Positions 14,534 through 23,043 of a stretch of DNA of 41,885 nt are shown here, piece by piece. Numbering within the stretch: the stretch's first letter is position 1; every line of letters starts with the position of its first letter. The stretch is from a virus. The notes beneath the pieces were generated by a model. It saw only the letters and a list, made by a program, of their open reading frames with translations. It was not told the origin of the DNA and made no database searches. The position numbers were made by a program, and so were the translations under genes. The DNA is taken from the IMG/VR virus record IMGVR_UViG_3300025030_000215, positions 1-41,885 of that record; one strand, written 5' to 3'.

Positions 14534-15400
14534 TTACGTTGGATGACTAACGTTTAATCTTGCCGTTGAAGTTGCACCCTTAATATGAGTAGCCCCTCCA
14601 CCGCCGTCATTTTTGATTTGAATTTTGATCGTATGGGCAGCGGCTGATAAAACTCCATGCCAGCACATTGAAAGAGGGTGAACGCTGTCTCCTGAACCTG
14701 CGATATGCGCTATTTCCTTTTCCGTGACCCCATCTACAATAATTGCCCATTTTCCAGTTCCGGAATCAGAATGACCGCCACCATCAAACGAAACATACGT
14801 AAGTCCTTGTTTTCCGACTGTGAACGTTATGCTTAATGCGGTATCTTGATAAGCTGCATTTGTCGTGCTTTCATCTGAAGTTGTCGTGTCTTCAACATCC
14901 GTATATTCTTTAGGGGTTAAAATAACTGCCGTAAGATCAGCCGCTTCAAGAGTATTCCAGCTCGGGTCCGTTCCGTCTGATCGCAAATAATTTCCGCTCG
15001 AACCAATCGCTGTTCTTCCCCACGCGCTCGCCCCACGAACGATCACGTCGCCTCTTGCTTCAGATCCTATTGCAAGAGAACTGATAAGGATTTTCCCTCC
15101 AGTTGTGAGCTGGATAACATTTCCTCCAGAATCCATCCAGTAAAGCTCTGTTACGCCAGAAACGTCTTTTGTGAAAAGAAAAGCTCGATTCGCTTCAGAG
15201 GTTGGATTTCCAGATTGCTCTTTGAATTTTACGTAATTAAAAATTCCAGCATCGTCATCATCGGTTGACGGGAAATACATTCCTCCGCCCTGAAGGCGTT
15301 CGCGGATCGCAGCCTTAAATTCCCGAATGTCATCATCACCAAGATTTAAGGCTCGAGTTCCAGCCGGCTTATTTTCGTCCCAATCGTGTGTATAAACCAA
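14534..15400 (-). CDS. Tail fibre or fibre-anchor protein (288 aa)
   Basis: The N-terminus (MVYTHDWDENKPAGTRALN, DDIREFKAAIRERL) is of the type used by phage tail fibres to attach to the virion. The middle contains short repeated strands and the C-terminal 120 residues look like a jelly-roll (LSITFTVGKQGLTYVSFDG, TGKWAIIVDGVTEKEIAH). It probably contacts the host. TTG start with GAGAGGTG upstream. Confidence 0.6.
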   Translation of the reverse strand: MVYTHDWDENKPAGTRALNLGDDDIREFKAAIRERLQGGGMYFPSTDDDDAGIFNYVKFKEQSGNPTSEANRAFLFTKDVSGVTELYWMDSGGNVIQLTTGGKILISSLAIGSEARGDVIVRGASAWGRTAIGSSGNYLRSDGTDPSWNTLEAADLTAVILTPKEYTDVEDTTTSDESTTNAAYQDTALSITFTVGKQGLTYVSFDGGGHSDSGTGKWAIIVDGVTEKEIAHIAGSGDSVHPLSMCWHGVLSAAAHTIKIQIKNDGGGGATHIKGATSTARLNVSHPT

Positions 15401-15412
15401 GGTACACCTCTC

Positions 15413-16081
15413 TTAAAGTTGATTAAATTTTACTTGCCCGATAGCAGGAATTTCCCGGTCCTTCTCAGCGTCAAAAAGACGTTTACAAAAACCAATAGGA
15501 TTGTGTTCGGCGTCTCGGTATAGACCAGCCCAATAATTCGCTTCCTCGAACATCCCCATCCCGGCATAAACTCGCTCAAGTGTTCCTTGTTTAAAAACCT
15601 CATCCCATTCAGAGCCAAGATCGCTCGTATCAGAGTCCGCAGAAAGAGCCGTTGCCCGTTTCGACCAGTTTATTTCAAGAAGATCACTTGAATTATCCGG
15701 CAGAGGGCCAAGCAAAATTGATCTTGAAAAAATCGTGTAAACACTTGGTTTTCCTTTGTCAGTAGGACTTGTTCGGTTTGGATTTGGAAATCTAATATCG
15801 TATTCTTCCTTCGTGATATGCTCTAAAGGATAACCTGAATCGCCGGTAGCACTTCCTTCAAGGTACTTGACAGGATGAATTAAATGAATAAGGGTGCTCG
15901 GCAGCGGATAATCTTCTTGAGCGTTCACGGTTGAAATGTAAGATTGAAATTTATAATTTCCATGTGGGATTATCTGTGCCACCCAAATGATCATGTCGTT
16001 ATAAGCCTGGACTATTTCCGTATCCTTATCCGTTCGTTTGAAGTCCCGTTTTACATACGTTTTAAAAGTAGAAAGCTGCAT
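15413..16081 (-). CDS. Head-tail adaptor, P22 gp4-like
   Basis: From ATG 16081 (GGGGGATTT upstream) the 222-aa product starts MQLSTFKTYVKRDFKRTDKD and has the helical/strand pattern of phage tail accessory factor gp4 (YNDMIIWVAQIIPHGNYKFQ, EDYPLPSTLIHLIHPVKY, LLGPLPDNSSDLLEINW). Such adaptors sit between portal and nozzle. The longer frame to 16126 overlaps the upstream gene and is rejected. Confidence 0.65.
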   Translation of the reverse strand: MQLSTFKTYVKRDFKRTDKDTEIVQAYNDMIIWVAQIIPHGNYKFQSYISTVNAQEDYPLPSTLIHLIHPVKYLEGSATGDSGYPLEHITKEEYDIRFPNPNRTSPTDKGKPSVYTIFSRSILLGPLPDNSSDLLEINWSKRATALSADSDTSDLGSEWDEVFKQGTLERVYAGMGMFEEANYWAGLYRDAEHNPIGFCKRLFDAEKDREIPAIGQVKFNQL

Positions 16082-16089
16082 AAATCCCC

Positions 16090-17718
16090 CTATGGTAATC
16101 CAATCTGTTCTGAACGATCCGCCCACAAAGCAGCTTGCTCATCTCTGTCAGTCCATTTAAATGCAAACGAACTTGAAGAGCTAGACGATGAGCTGCTCGA
16201 ACTGCTCTTTGAACTCGAAGATGACGAGCTTGAGGAACTAGAACTGCTTGACCGCGAAGAACTAGAGGACGACGAAGACGATCTTGAAGAACTGCTAGAC
16301 CGCGACGATGAAGAGCTTGAGCTCGACGAAGAGCTCGATGAACTGCTCGATGATGAACTTCGCGAGCTGCTGGAAGAGCTGGAACTTGGAGCAGTCCAAT
16401 TCACAGTATTTGAATTCACGCCGCCGGAATTAGTTACCGAATTTCCTCCGCTAGAATCTATGTCTGTAGCAGTTACGCTCGAAACTGATTGGGTGCCAGA
16501 AATATTAAGAATTGCCCGGCTTCCCCCGGTAGTTGCGTCAAGAGTGCATGATGTAGCGGTAAATAATCCATTAACAATAAATGTTTGAGTAGATGTGAGA
16601 TGAATCGTCTTTCCTGAATTCATGGTTAAATTATTAAAAGTTGTCGCCCCAGATACGGTCGACGTTCCATTAAAAGCAACGGTAGAAGTGGATTCAACCC
16701 ACGTCCCTGTTTTTGTCCAGTTTCCATTTACCGTTATTGTTTTATTCCCGCCTCGTAATGTTCCCCCAGTATCAATTAAAAGATTATTATTGACCTGCAA
16801 ATTCCCGGTCAAAGTACAATCACCAGTAACTGTGAAATTATACCAAGGCATTACCCCAGAATTTACACTCATAGTAGTGATTATTTTAATAGTTGAAGTT
16901 CCAGGAACTATAGTTCCGGCTGTGTAGGTAAACGGGCCACCATTGCCTAAATGAATAGTGCCGGATAATGTTATAGTACCAGCGGTGTTTATAATAATAG
17001 GATGTCTATTTTCTCCCGTTCCCGCGTCACTCCATACTCCAGTACCATTTAATTGAATAACAGTTGTACCAGTTGCAGCTGCGGCTGTTGTAGCTGATTT
17101 CTTTAAATTAACATCAACAAGTAAAGTAGCTCCATTCATATCAACATTGTTAGCAGCTTTAATTAAATCTAAATCCGCTAACTCATAAGTTCCAGCTGCC
17201 CAAGTTATGCTAGTACCACCTGAATTTGTGGCATCCCCCTCAAAATTATAAATAGATTGACTACCTAATGTAATTGTTGCTGCAACGGCATCAACCCGTA
17301 ATGTAAAAGTTCCAGCGTTAAAGGTAGTATTAGCCCCGGATATATTGAAATGCCCTCCACACTGCATAAGACTTGTTCCCATATTTATAGTTTTAGTTCC
17401 ACTTCCAGAAGCATCGAGCTCATCAACATTTACAGCATGGTTTCCAGTTGTCCATGTTCCTCCATTCATTGTAAATTTAGCGGTCCCGCTTGTAATATTA
17501 AGCGTTGCCGATTGCGTAATGGTCCCTGTATAGCCTGTAGTGTCCAAACTATTGATGTTTGTGGTAATGTCCCAAGTACAATTTTTATTGGGGGTAGCGC
17601 CTGTTACTCCATCAAAAATAATAATATCACCGGCAGAAGGCGCGGAACCTCCGTCCCAATTAAGGCCAGTAGAAGCCAAATTATCTGCTCCGGAACCAAC
17701 CCATTTAAGAGTAGCCAT
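16090..17718 (-). CDS. Beta-helix adhesin with poly-Ser/Arg segment
   Basis: The 542-aa protein has residues 1-445 made of short Gly/Thr/Asn-rich strands (GTITQSATLNITSGTAKF, INMGTSLMQCGG, FTYTAGTIVPGTSTIKI), the texture of beta-solenoid adhesins. A tract of about 75 residues follows, almost all Ser with scattered Arg and one Lys. The last 23 residues carry WTDRDEQ and WADRSEQ, related to the C-terminal repeats of the next-upstream protein. TAATG overlap with that gene. Likely a surface fibre whose Ser tract is a flexible, possibly glycosylated stalk. Confidence 0.7.
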   Translation of the reverse strand: MATLKWVGSGADNLASTGLNWDGGSAPSAGDIIIFDGVTGATPNKNCTWDITTNINSLDTTGYTGTITQSATLNITSGTAKFTMNGGTWTTGNHAVNVDELDASGSGTKTINMGTSLMQCGGHFNISGANTTFNAGTFTLRVDAVAATITLGSQSIYNFEGDATNSGGTSITWAAGTYELADLDLIKAANNVDMNGATLLVDVNLKKSATTAAAATGTTVIQLNGTGVWSDAGTGENRHPIIINTAGTITLSGTIHLGNGGPFTYTAGTIVPGTSTIKIITTMSVNSGVMPWYNFTVTGDCTLTGNLQVNNNLLIDTGGTLRGGNKTITVNGNWTKTGTWVESTSTVAFNGTSTVSGATTFNNLTMNSGKTIHLTSTQTFIVNGLFTATSCTLDATTGGSRAILNISGTQSVSSVTATDIDSSGGNSVTNSGGVNSNTVNWTAPSSSSSSSSRSSSSSSSSSSSSSSSSSSSRSSSSSRSSSSSSSSSRSSSSSSSSSSSSSSKSSSSSSSSSSSSSFAFKWTDRDEQAALWADRSEQIGLP

Positions 17719-19199
17719 TAGGGCAACACGCTTTCGGCTCTATCACTCCATGATCCACTTTGTTCGGCGCGGTCACTCCAAGACCCGGATTCGTCTGTCC
17801 TGTCGCTCCACGATCCGCTTTGCTCAGTCCGATCTCGCCACACGAATGCACTCGAACTTGATGAAGACGAAGAGCTTGATCGTGAAGAACTTGAACTCGA
17901 AGAGGACCGGCTACTGGAACTCGATGAAGACACACTGCGGGACGACGAGCTAGAAGACGATGATCGGCTCGAGCTTGACGAAGAACTTGAACTACTGCTC
18001 GAAGAGCTGGATCGGCTACTCGATGAAGATGACGATGACCGGCTACTTGACGACGACGAACTGCTAGATTTTGAGCTAGATGACGATGAGGATGACGAAC
18101 TACTCGATCGAGAGGAACTCGAACTGGAAGATAACGAAGAACTACTACTCGAAGACGAACTAGATCGACTACTGGATGAAGATGAACTTGAAGAACTCCT
18201 GCTGCTTGAGCTTGAACTGCTGGAACTAGAGCTGGAAGATCTCGAGCTACTTGAAGATGAACTGCTTGAAGAACTGCTCGACGAGGATCGGCTACTTGAG
18301 GATGAACTGCTCGATCGCGAAGAACTGCTTGAGCTAGATCGAGATGATGAACTTGAAGAACTTCTACTAGACGAAGATGACGATGAGCTGCTCGAACTCG
18401 AGGACCGGCTACTACTGGACGAACTACTGCTCGAGCTACTTGACGAACTGCTGGAACTGCTTCGCGAGCTTGAGCTCGATGAGGACGAACTTCGCGAACT
18501 GCTGGATGAACTTGAGCTTGACTTTGAGCTACTTGAGGATGACCGAGAACTCGAGGACGAAGACGAAGATGATGAACTGCTGGAAGAAGAACGAGAACTG
18601 GAGCTAGAAGAAGATGACGATACTCCAACACTTTCTGAAAGAAAGTTGTCTCCACGCGTTTGTCCTCTTTGTCCAGTAATTCCGGCGAAATTATTCCCGG
18701 TTAAAACATCATCAGCGCTTGAAATTCTTTCAACGCCTGCTAAATAAACCTTTTTTGCCGCTGTACGAATCTCAAGTTTTATAGTTACTGGCAAACCAAC
18801 AGCCTCAATATTTGCGTCATAACTTCCAAGATTTGTACGGCTTGCGGCGACAACTTTATCAAGCGCAATATCCATCGTTCCGCCAGCATCACCAACGCCG
18901 TATGCCTGATAAGAATTACTAACCCCAGTCTCACCGCTTGGAACCCTCGCAGTGACACCAAATCGTTCGCCCGTATTGTCAGCATGCGTAACAATATCAA
19001 TAGAAACGTCCATATCGTCGTCGCCAATATCATCCGTCTTCGCGACAGCAACAACGGTCGTGCCTTCAGCCTTTGCTGAATTGTCATCTGCTTCTACTAT
19101 AAAAGTTGTTCCATTCCAAGCGGCCCCAACATTTGGTGTGTGGGATTCAAGAGCCGTATCTGAGGCTTCCGTAAAAGCGTCTTGTCCGACTGTAGCCAT
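17718..19199 (-). CDS. Poly-Ser/Arg stalk protein with N-terminal beta domain
   Basis: Residues 1-190 look like a beta-sandwich of the LamG/concanavalin type (FIVEADDNSAKAEGTTVVAV, LPVTIKLEIRTAAKKVYL). About 260 residues follow that are Ser with an Arg every 7-18 residues and a few Lys, Leu or Val. The last 40 residues contain four copies of a W-x-D-R-x-E/D-Q/E-S-G unit. Ser is encoded by mixed AGY and TCN codons, so the tract is not a simple DNA repeat. The stop overlaps the next start (TAATG), placing both stalk proteins in one unit directly after the glycosyltransferase genes. Confidence 0.75.
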   Translation of the reverse strand: MATVGQDAFTEASDTALESHTPNVGAAWNGTTFIVEADDNSAKAEGTTVVAVAKTDDIGDDDMDVSIDIVTHADNTGERFGVTARVPSGETGVSNSYQAYGVGDAGGTMDIALDKVVAASRTNLGSYDANIEAVGLPVTIKLEIRTAAKKVYLAGVERISSADDVLTGNNFAGITGQRGQTRGDNFLSESVGVSSSSSSSSSRSSSSSSSSSSSSSSSRSSSSSSKSSSSSSSSSRSSSSSSSSSRSSSSSSSSSSSSSSSSSSRSSSSSSSSSSSSSRSSSSSSSRSSSSSSSRSSSSSSSSRSSSSSSSSSSSSSSSRSSSSSSSSSSSSSRSSSSSSSSSSRSSSSSSSSSSLSSSSSSSRSSSSSSSSSSSSKSSSSSSSSSRSSSSSSSSRSSSSSSSSSSSSSSSRSSSSSSSSRSVSSSSSSSRSSSSSSSSRSSSSSSSSSSAFVWRDRTEQSGSWSDRTDESGSWSDRAEQSGSWSDRAESVLP

Positions 19200-19600
19200 T
19201 AGACTTTTTCCTTATCAAAATCGTAATTGGGAGAAAGTTTCTTTCCAATTTTATTGCACATGCTTTTTACAGATTCTGTCACACCTAGATTTATGCCTTT
19301 TAAAATAGCCTTTGACTTAAAATCGGCAGGTACAATCTTTTGCGCTTCATGATCATCGTTATGCGGAATTTGAATAAATTCCACGTCTTGTTCAAGCTTT
19401 GAGTGGTCTGGCGCTTCAACGCAAACAATAGCCCAATTATTGATAGGTTTGCCAGTTGTTGAATTTGTCGGAATATGCGCGACATAATTAAACCCCGGAA
19501 GATATTCTCTAATCTTGGCGGCATGCAACTTGTGGTCAAGAGTCCCGTCATCATTCAATATTTCATATTCCTTGACTGGGCAAATGTAGTATCGCCTCAC
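19199..19600 (-). CDS. Conserved phage protein, unknown (133 aa)
   Basis: From GTG 19600 the product starts MRRYYICPVKEYEILNDDGT. A mixed alpha/beta core (NNWAIVCVEAPDHSKL, GINLGVTESVKSMCNKIG) resembles small phage virion-associated proteins. The GTG overlaps the stop of the preceding glycosyltransferase-like gene (GTGA) and its own stop overlaps the Ser-rich gene, so it is expressed with both. No catalytic motif is visible. Confidence 0.65.
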   Translation of the reverse strand: MRRYYICPVKEYEILNDDGTLDHKLHAAKIREYLPGFNYVAHIPTNSTTGKPINNWAIVCVEAPDHSKLEQDVEFIQIPHNDDHEAQKIVPADFKSKAILKGINLGVTESVKSMCNKIGKKLSPNYDFDKEKV

Positions 19601-20526
19601 TGCTTCTCCCACCAATCTTCGAGAACTTTTGAATCTCCTGTTTCTTCGTATTTTTTTATAAAATTGAGGTCATGACTACCGAGATAGCGCTCATCCAGAT
19701 ACTTCAAAGGCGGCGGTATTTTCCTGTTCCGGTACGCATAATTAAGTTCTGCGTGAATATGCCTGAAACCCAAAAGGTCGTACCATGTCCCGTTTCCTGG
19801 GGTCCTGAACATGTCTTCGAGTGGGGGTGTCACCTTTTTCTGTTTAAGACCCAAGTCTTTGATAGCCCACCCAAGCCGGCCTTCCATATTCCCTACACGC
19901 TGAGTATGTTTTTCGTAGTTTTCCCACGGGACAAGATGACCCTGAAGATGCTTCACAATTTTAAGAAGCGCGTCCGTCCTGGCTATGAATCCAGCCGTGT
20001 TTGCAGCCGGAGGATCTTCCCTGTCTGGGCCGGAAGTCATAATGTCCGCGTCACCCAAAATATTGAACAATTCCTGAAAGCCTTCAGGCTTTTCAAGGAC
20101 AAAATCAGCGTTCGCGCAGTAAATATATTCAAAATTTGACATCGCTTGGATGCCCCATTTAAGTAGCCAAAAATAAGGAAAAAGCGGGCCGCCCCAAGTT
20201 TGGTAATGCGGCATAAGAAAAGCGTCAACCTTGTCCAGAACGTCCTTGGGGGGCATAAACTGGTTATGGTCGAGAGTCTCCCAAGTGGGATCGACGTAGC
20301 TGTCATAAGCAAGGGTGATCCAATACCCGAGCTTGGCGTGGGACTCGATAGACGCCTTTAAAAACGGGCGGTTTGCCTGGTGGGAGGTAAGAAGAACGCC
20401 AATGGGTTTGAGGGCTTTAAGCGCCCACTGGTCATTTGCGCGAGTTCTGTCAATCCAAAACTGCCTTGACGCCCGCTCTTCTTCTGAAATTCCAGGTTCT
20501 TCTAAATCTTTAAGAGTCAATCCCAC
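19597..20526 (-). CDS. GT-A-like glycosyltransferase, paralogue of 20710-21756
   Basis: The 309-aa protein has an N-terminal strand-helix start (IGVLLTSHQANRPFLKASI), then FEYIYCANADFVLEKPEGFQ, where NAD corresponds to the DxD-like metal/nucleotide-sugar site of GT-A enzymes. The sister protein has NVYLTNGDCVFEKPEGFP at the same place, showing shared ancestry. The acceptor part (residues 150-309) is Trp/Tyr-rich. GTG start with GGAGG upstream. Transferase activity is inferred from the fold pattern and context with other sugar genes. Confidence 0.65.
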   Translation of the reverse strand: MGLTLKDLEEPGISEEERASRQFWIDRTRANDQWALKALKPIGVLLTSHQANRPFLKASIESHAKLGYWITLAYDSYVDPTWETLDHNQFMPPKDVLDKVDAFLMPHYQTWGGPLFPYFWLLKWGIQAMSNFEYIYCANADFVLEKPEGFQELFNILGDADIMTSGPDREDPPAANTAGFIARTDALLKIVKHLQGHLVPWENYEKHTQRVGNMEGRLGWAIKDLGLKQKKVTPPLEDMFRTPGNGTWYDLLGFRHIHAELNYAYRNRKIPPPLKYLDERYLGSHDLNFIKKYEETGDSKVLEDWWEKQ

Positions 20527-20713
20527 GAAATTTCCTCCGAATGATCAGCCATGCAATATAAACACGGTCTTTAAATTTCAGGCTGTTGATCCATTGCTTG
20601 AATTCATCAGCAATAGCCTGCATTTGGATCTTCGGAGAATTTTTCCGGATTTCTGCTTCTAGTCTTTTTGCTTTTTCTTGTAAAATTTTATTATGGATGC
20701 TTGAAAGTTTCAT
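20510..20713 (-). CDS. Small basic helical protein, unknown (67 aa)
   Basis: MKLSSIHNKILQEKAKRLE... is a helical, Lys-rich protein ending with a hydrophobic stretch (RVYIAWLIIRRKFRG). Its ATG overlaps the stop of the upstream glycosyltransferase-like gene (ATGA), and it overlaps the start of the next by 17 bases. It is sandwiched between the two paralogous transferases, so it may be their partner. Confidence 0.6.
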   Translation of the reverse strand: MKLSSIHNKILQEKAKRLEAEIRKNSPKIQMQAIADEFKQWINSLKFKDRVYIAWLIIRRKFRGIDS

Positions 20714-21756
20714 GCGTAAATGGGGCCCTTGCCGTAAAATTCAATCGGGTAAAAAATTCGGTTGTAATCGCTGTCCTCCCATTGGTCCAGCCACTTCATC
20801 AAATACCGTTTGTCCCCTGTTTTCCAGTAATGACAAACTGTTTCACGTTCTTCCCCCGACCAGTAAAGGAAGTCTTTGAAATCGTCCACATAAGGTTTCA
20901 TCCAAAAAACATCACGGCCTTCGTTCCCGCATGTTTCATATTCAGCAAACAAATTTCTAAACCCGACAAGCTCTTTCCAGGTCGATTCCTGACCGTAGCG
21001 GGCGTAAGAGTCAATCGTGCCGTCTTTGTCAAGTGGCTGCTTGTCCGGAATCCCTAATTTCATTCTGAGTTGCGCTACGGCCTCTTTCAGATTTCCCTCT
21101 GGACTTCTTGACGCAATGACCGGGACACGCATGAGATTCGCGATATAATCAAAAATCTTGTCAAATGCCTCGCGTCTAAAAAGGACATTAGCTGTATGGA
21201 TATTTCCATTTCCGGTGGTCTGCCCGGAGATAAGGTCGCACCAGTCAAGCAACTTCAAAAGCTCAGGAAACCCTTCTGGCTTCTCAAAAACGCAGTCACC
21301 GTTTGTGAGATAGACATTTTTTATGTTCGGGAAGCTCTTTAAAATCCCTTGGGCGTACCGGACCGACCAAAACCAGCCATTTCTCTTAGAAGCATCTGCG
21401 GTCATGTGCTTAAAAACAACCGCGCTGGCTAGCTGGTAATGTCTCGGACGGGGCATAGTTTTTATTAAAGCCTCTTCTGAATCCTCGACCCACGGAAAGA
21501 AGTGTTGATCATAGGCAACGATGACATATGCTCCAGTTTCCCGGTAACTCGCAAGCGTGTGTTTGAGCCATTTAAGCTGCCCGGACCAGGCTGTTAAAAT
21601 AATTGCTGTATCCTTCTCGCAAGGCAGGGCATTCAACAAAGAAAGGTCGTACCAGCTCGCGCCGTCTTTTCCGCGCCGCTCCATCCCTTGCCCAAAGTTT
21701 TCATGCCAAGGTTCAAGGCTCGCCCATTTTCTTTCAAGCTTTTCCTGATCGTTCAT
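20710..21756 (-). CDS. GT-A-like glycosyltransferase, paralogue of 19597-20526
   Basis: From ATG 21756 the 348-aa product has a nucleotide-binding-like start (TAIILTAWSGQLKWLKHTLA), VIVAYDQHFFPW, and NVYLTNGDCVFEKPEGFPEL, with GD in place of a DxD motif. The last 100 residues are acidic and aromatic. The shared KPEGF motif with the downstream protein indicates a duplication with divergence, perhaps adding successive sugars. It is the first minus-strand gene after the inserted HNH gene. The start at TTG 21759 is also possible. Confidence 0.65.
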   Translation of the reverse strand: MNDQEKLERKWASLEPWHENFGQGMERRGKDGASWYDLSLLNALPCEKDTAIILTAWSGQLKWLKHTLASYRETGAYVIVAYDQHFFPWVEDSEEALIKTMPRPRHYQLASAVVFKHMTADASKRNGWFWSVRYAQGILKSFPNIKNVYLTNGDCVFEKPEGFPELLKLLDWCDLISGQTTGNGNIHTANVLFRREAFDKIFDYIANLMRVPVIASRSPEGNLKEAVAQLRMKLGIPDKQPLDKDGTIDSYARYGQESTWKELVGFRNLFAEYETCGNEGRDVFWMKPYVDDFKDFLYWSGEERETVCHYWKTGDKRYLMKWLDQWEDSDYNRIFYPIEFYGKGPIYA

Positions 21757-21799
21757 CAATAACCCATTTTCTTTTTGCGTTTTTTCTTTTTCTTAGGCA

Positions 21800-21808
21800 T
21801 GGTATAAT
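21800..21808 (+). promoter_or_regulatory. Extended -10 promoter for the second HNH gene
   Basis: TGGTATAAT identical to the site at 9146-9154. The predicted RNA start (about 21815) is beside an ATG at 21817 that opens an 8-codon frame (MTNIGFNI) whose TGA overlaps the HNH ATG at 21840 (ATGA). Translation of a leaderless upstream peptide could therefore feed the HNH gene, which lacks its own ribosome-binding site. Confidence 0.6.
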
Positions 21809-21839
21809 CCTACTACATGACTAACATTGGTTTTAATAT

Positions 21840-22394
21840 ATGATTAGAAATTGTCTGATTTGCTCTAAGGAACTTTATGTAAGACCTTCTCATTTTAAAA
21901 AGGGTGCTGGAAAAACTTGTTCCAAAGAGTGCCGTGATAAATACCTGAGCCTGCTTTATAAAGGTCGAAAAATGCCTCCAGAGTTTATAGAAAAAATCAG
22001 GCTTGCAAACACTGGAAAGATTTTTACCAATGAACATAGAAGAAAAATAGGTCTTGCTAGTAAAGGGAGAATAAATCGAGAAAAAAATCCTAAATGGAAT
22101 GGCGGCATTTCTTATAATGGCGATTACATTCTCATTTTTAGTCCAGATCATCCGTACAGAACGCATAACAATTATGTTTTGGAACACAGGCTTGTGGTAG
22201 AAAAAATGATCGGGCGTTTTCTTAAAAAATCTGAACGAGTCCATCATCTTAATGGAATAAAAAAAGATAATCGCCCGCAAAACCTGATGGCATTTAAAGA
22301 TGAGGCCACGCATCAATTTTTTCACAAAGACCAAAGCCAAATCAAATCTAGTAAAATTGTTTTTGATGGGCGTCAAATTAAGCCTGATAAATAG
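21840..22394 (+). CDS. HNH homing-type endonuclease
   Basis: The 184-aa protein has an N-terminal zinc finger (CLICSKELYV...TCSKEC, residues 5-31), a NUMOD-like stretch (PPEFIEKIRLANTGKIFTNE, residues 44-65) and an HNH_3 core (EHRLVVEKMIGRF, VHHLNGIKKDNRPQNLMAF). It is inserted between glycosyltransferase and methyltransferase genes on the opposite strand. Its last 17 bases overlap the convergent methyltransferase gene. The zinc-finger plus HNH plan is the same as at 7947-8528, but the middle differs, so these are distant relatives, not a recent duplication. Confidence 0.9.
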   Translation: MIRNCLICSKELYVRPSHFKKGAGKTCSKECRDKYLSLLYKGRKMPPEFIEKIRLANTGKIFTNEHRRKIGLASKGRINREKNPKWNGGISYNGDYILIFSPDHPYRTHNNYVLEHRLVVEKMIGRFLKKSERVHHLNGIKKDNRPQNLMAFKDEATHQFFHKDQSQIKSSKIVFDGRQIKPDK

Positions 22395-23043
22395 CACGGT
22401 CTTTTCTCCTTTTTCTGCAAAAAGTGATCCCGACTCCAATAGCACAGCCTTTCGGAATCGTTAAAACATCCATCCTGCTATCTTTTTCAAGTTCCAATCT
22501 CAACTTATAAACCTCGCCACATTGATTTTCGTTTGTCCAAGTAATATCAGGACAGCTCGTATCATGAAGGCAAATCACCCCATCCTCTACAATATGCGGC
22601 CAGATATGCCAAAAGTCTTTTTTGGCCTGTTCGTACGTATGGTCCCCGTCGATAAACGCGAGGGCAAGCGGCGTAATCAAGAGCCTCTTAAAAAGATCGT
22701 CTGAAGCGCCGGCGAAGCAAACAACCCGTTTAAATTGCTCTGGAGTGGGTTCTCTATCCTCAAAATAGGTGATTTCATCCCGATCCGACAAATACCCTGG
22801 AATGGTCATAGGATTGACGATCTTAGAGGGGGAAATATCACAATGATACAGTCTCCGATTAAATTTCTTTGCAATCTTTGAAAGGAAATGAGAGCTTTCC
22901 CCTACCCCAATTTCAAGGATATCGCCTCCAACACCGTTTAAAACGTACTGCCCAAAGTCCTCCATGATCCTGTACCGCTCAAGACCGTCGCGGCCCTCAG
23001 AAAGACTTTTGAACGTATCAAGAGATCCGGGATGTTGTTCCAA
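22378..23043 (-). CDS. Class I SAM-dependent methyltransferase
   Basis: The 221-aa protein has motif I GGDILEIGVGESSHFL (about residue 37), then LYHCDISPSKI and LALAFIDGDHTYEQAKKDF, a Methyltransf_24-like pattern seen in sugar O-methyltransferases. The start is TTG 23043, preceded by AAGGA; it overlaps the upstream gene by 26 bases. The metal-binding-like DGDH motif suggests a cation-dependent O-methyltransferase. The neighbours point to a sugar or glycan substrate. Confidence 0.75.
   Translation of the reverse strand: MEQHPGSLDTFKSLSEGRDGLERYRIMEDFGQYVLNGVGGDILEIGVGESSHFLSKIAKKFNRRLYHCDISPSKIVNPMTIPGYLSDRDEITYFEDREPTPEQFKRVVCFAGASDDLFKRLLITPLALAFIDGDHTYEQAKKDFWHIWPHIVEDGVICLHDTSCPDITWTNENQCGEVYKLRLELEKDSRMDVLTIPKGCAIGVGITFCRKRRKDRAIYQA

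Noticed and set aside
15944-16588. Glu/Leu/Asp-rich open frame on the plus strand
   Set aside because: It is the complement of the poly-Ser coding tract; similar frames appear opposite the other Ser tracts. No ribosome-binding site or family.
17705-18655. Long Arg/Ala/His-rich minus-strand frame inside the Ser-rich gene
   Set aside because: It is an out-of-frame reading of the Ser codons; the Ser frame continues from a credible N-terminal domain to W-x-D-R repeats.
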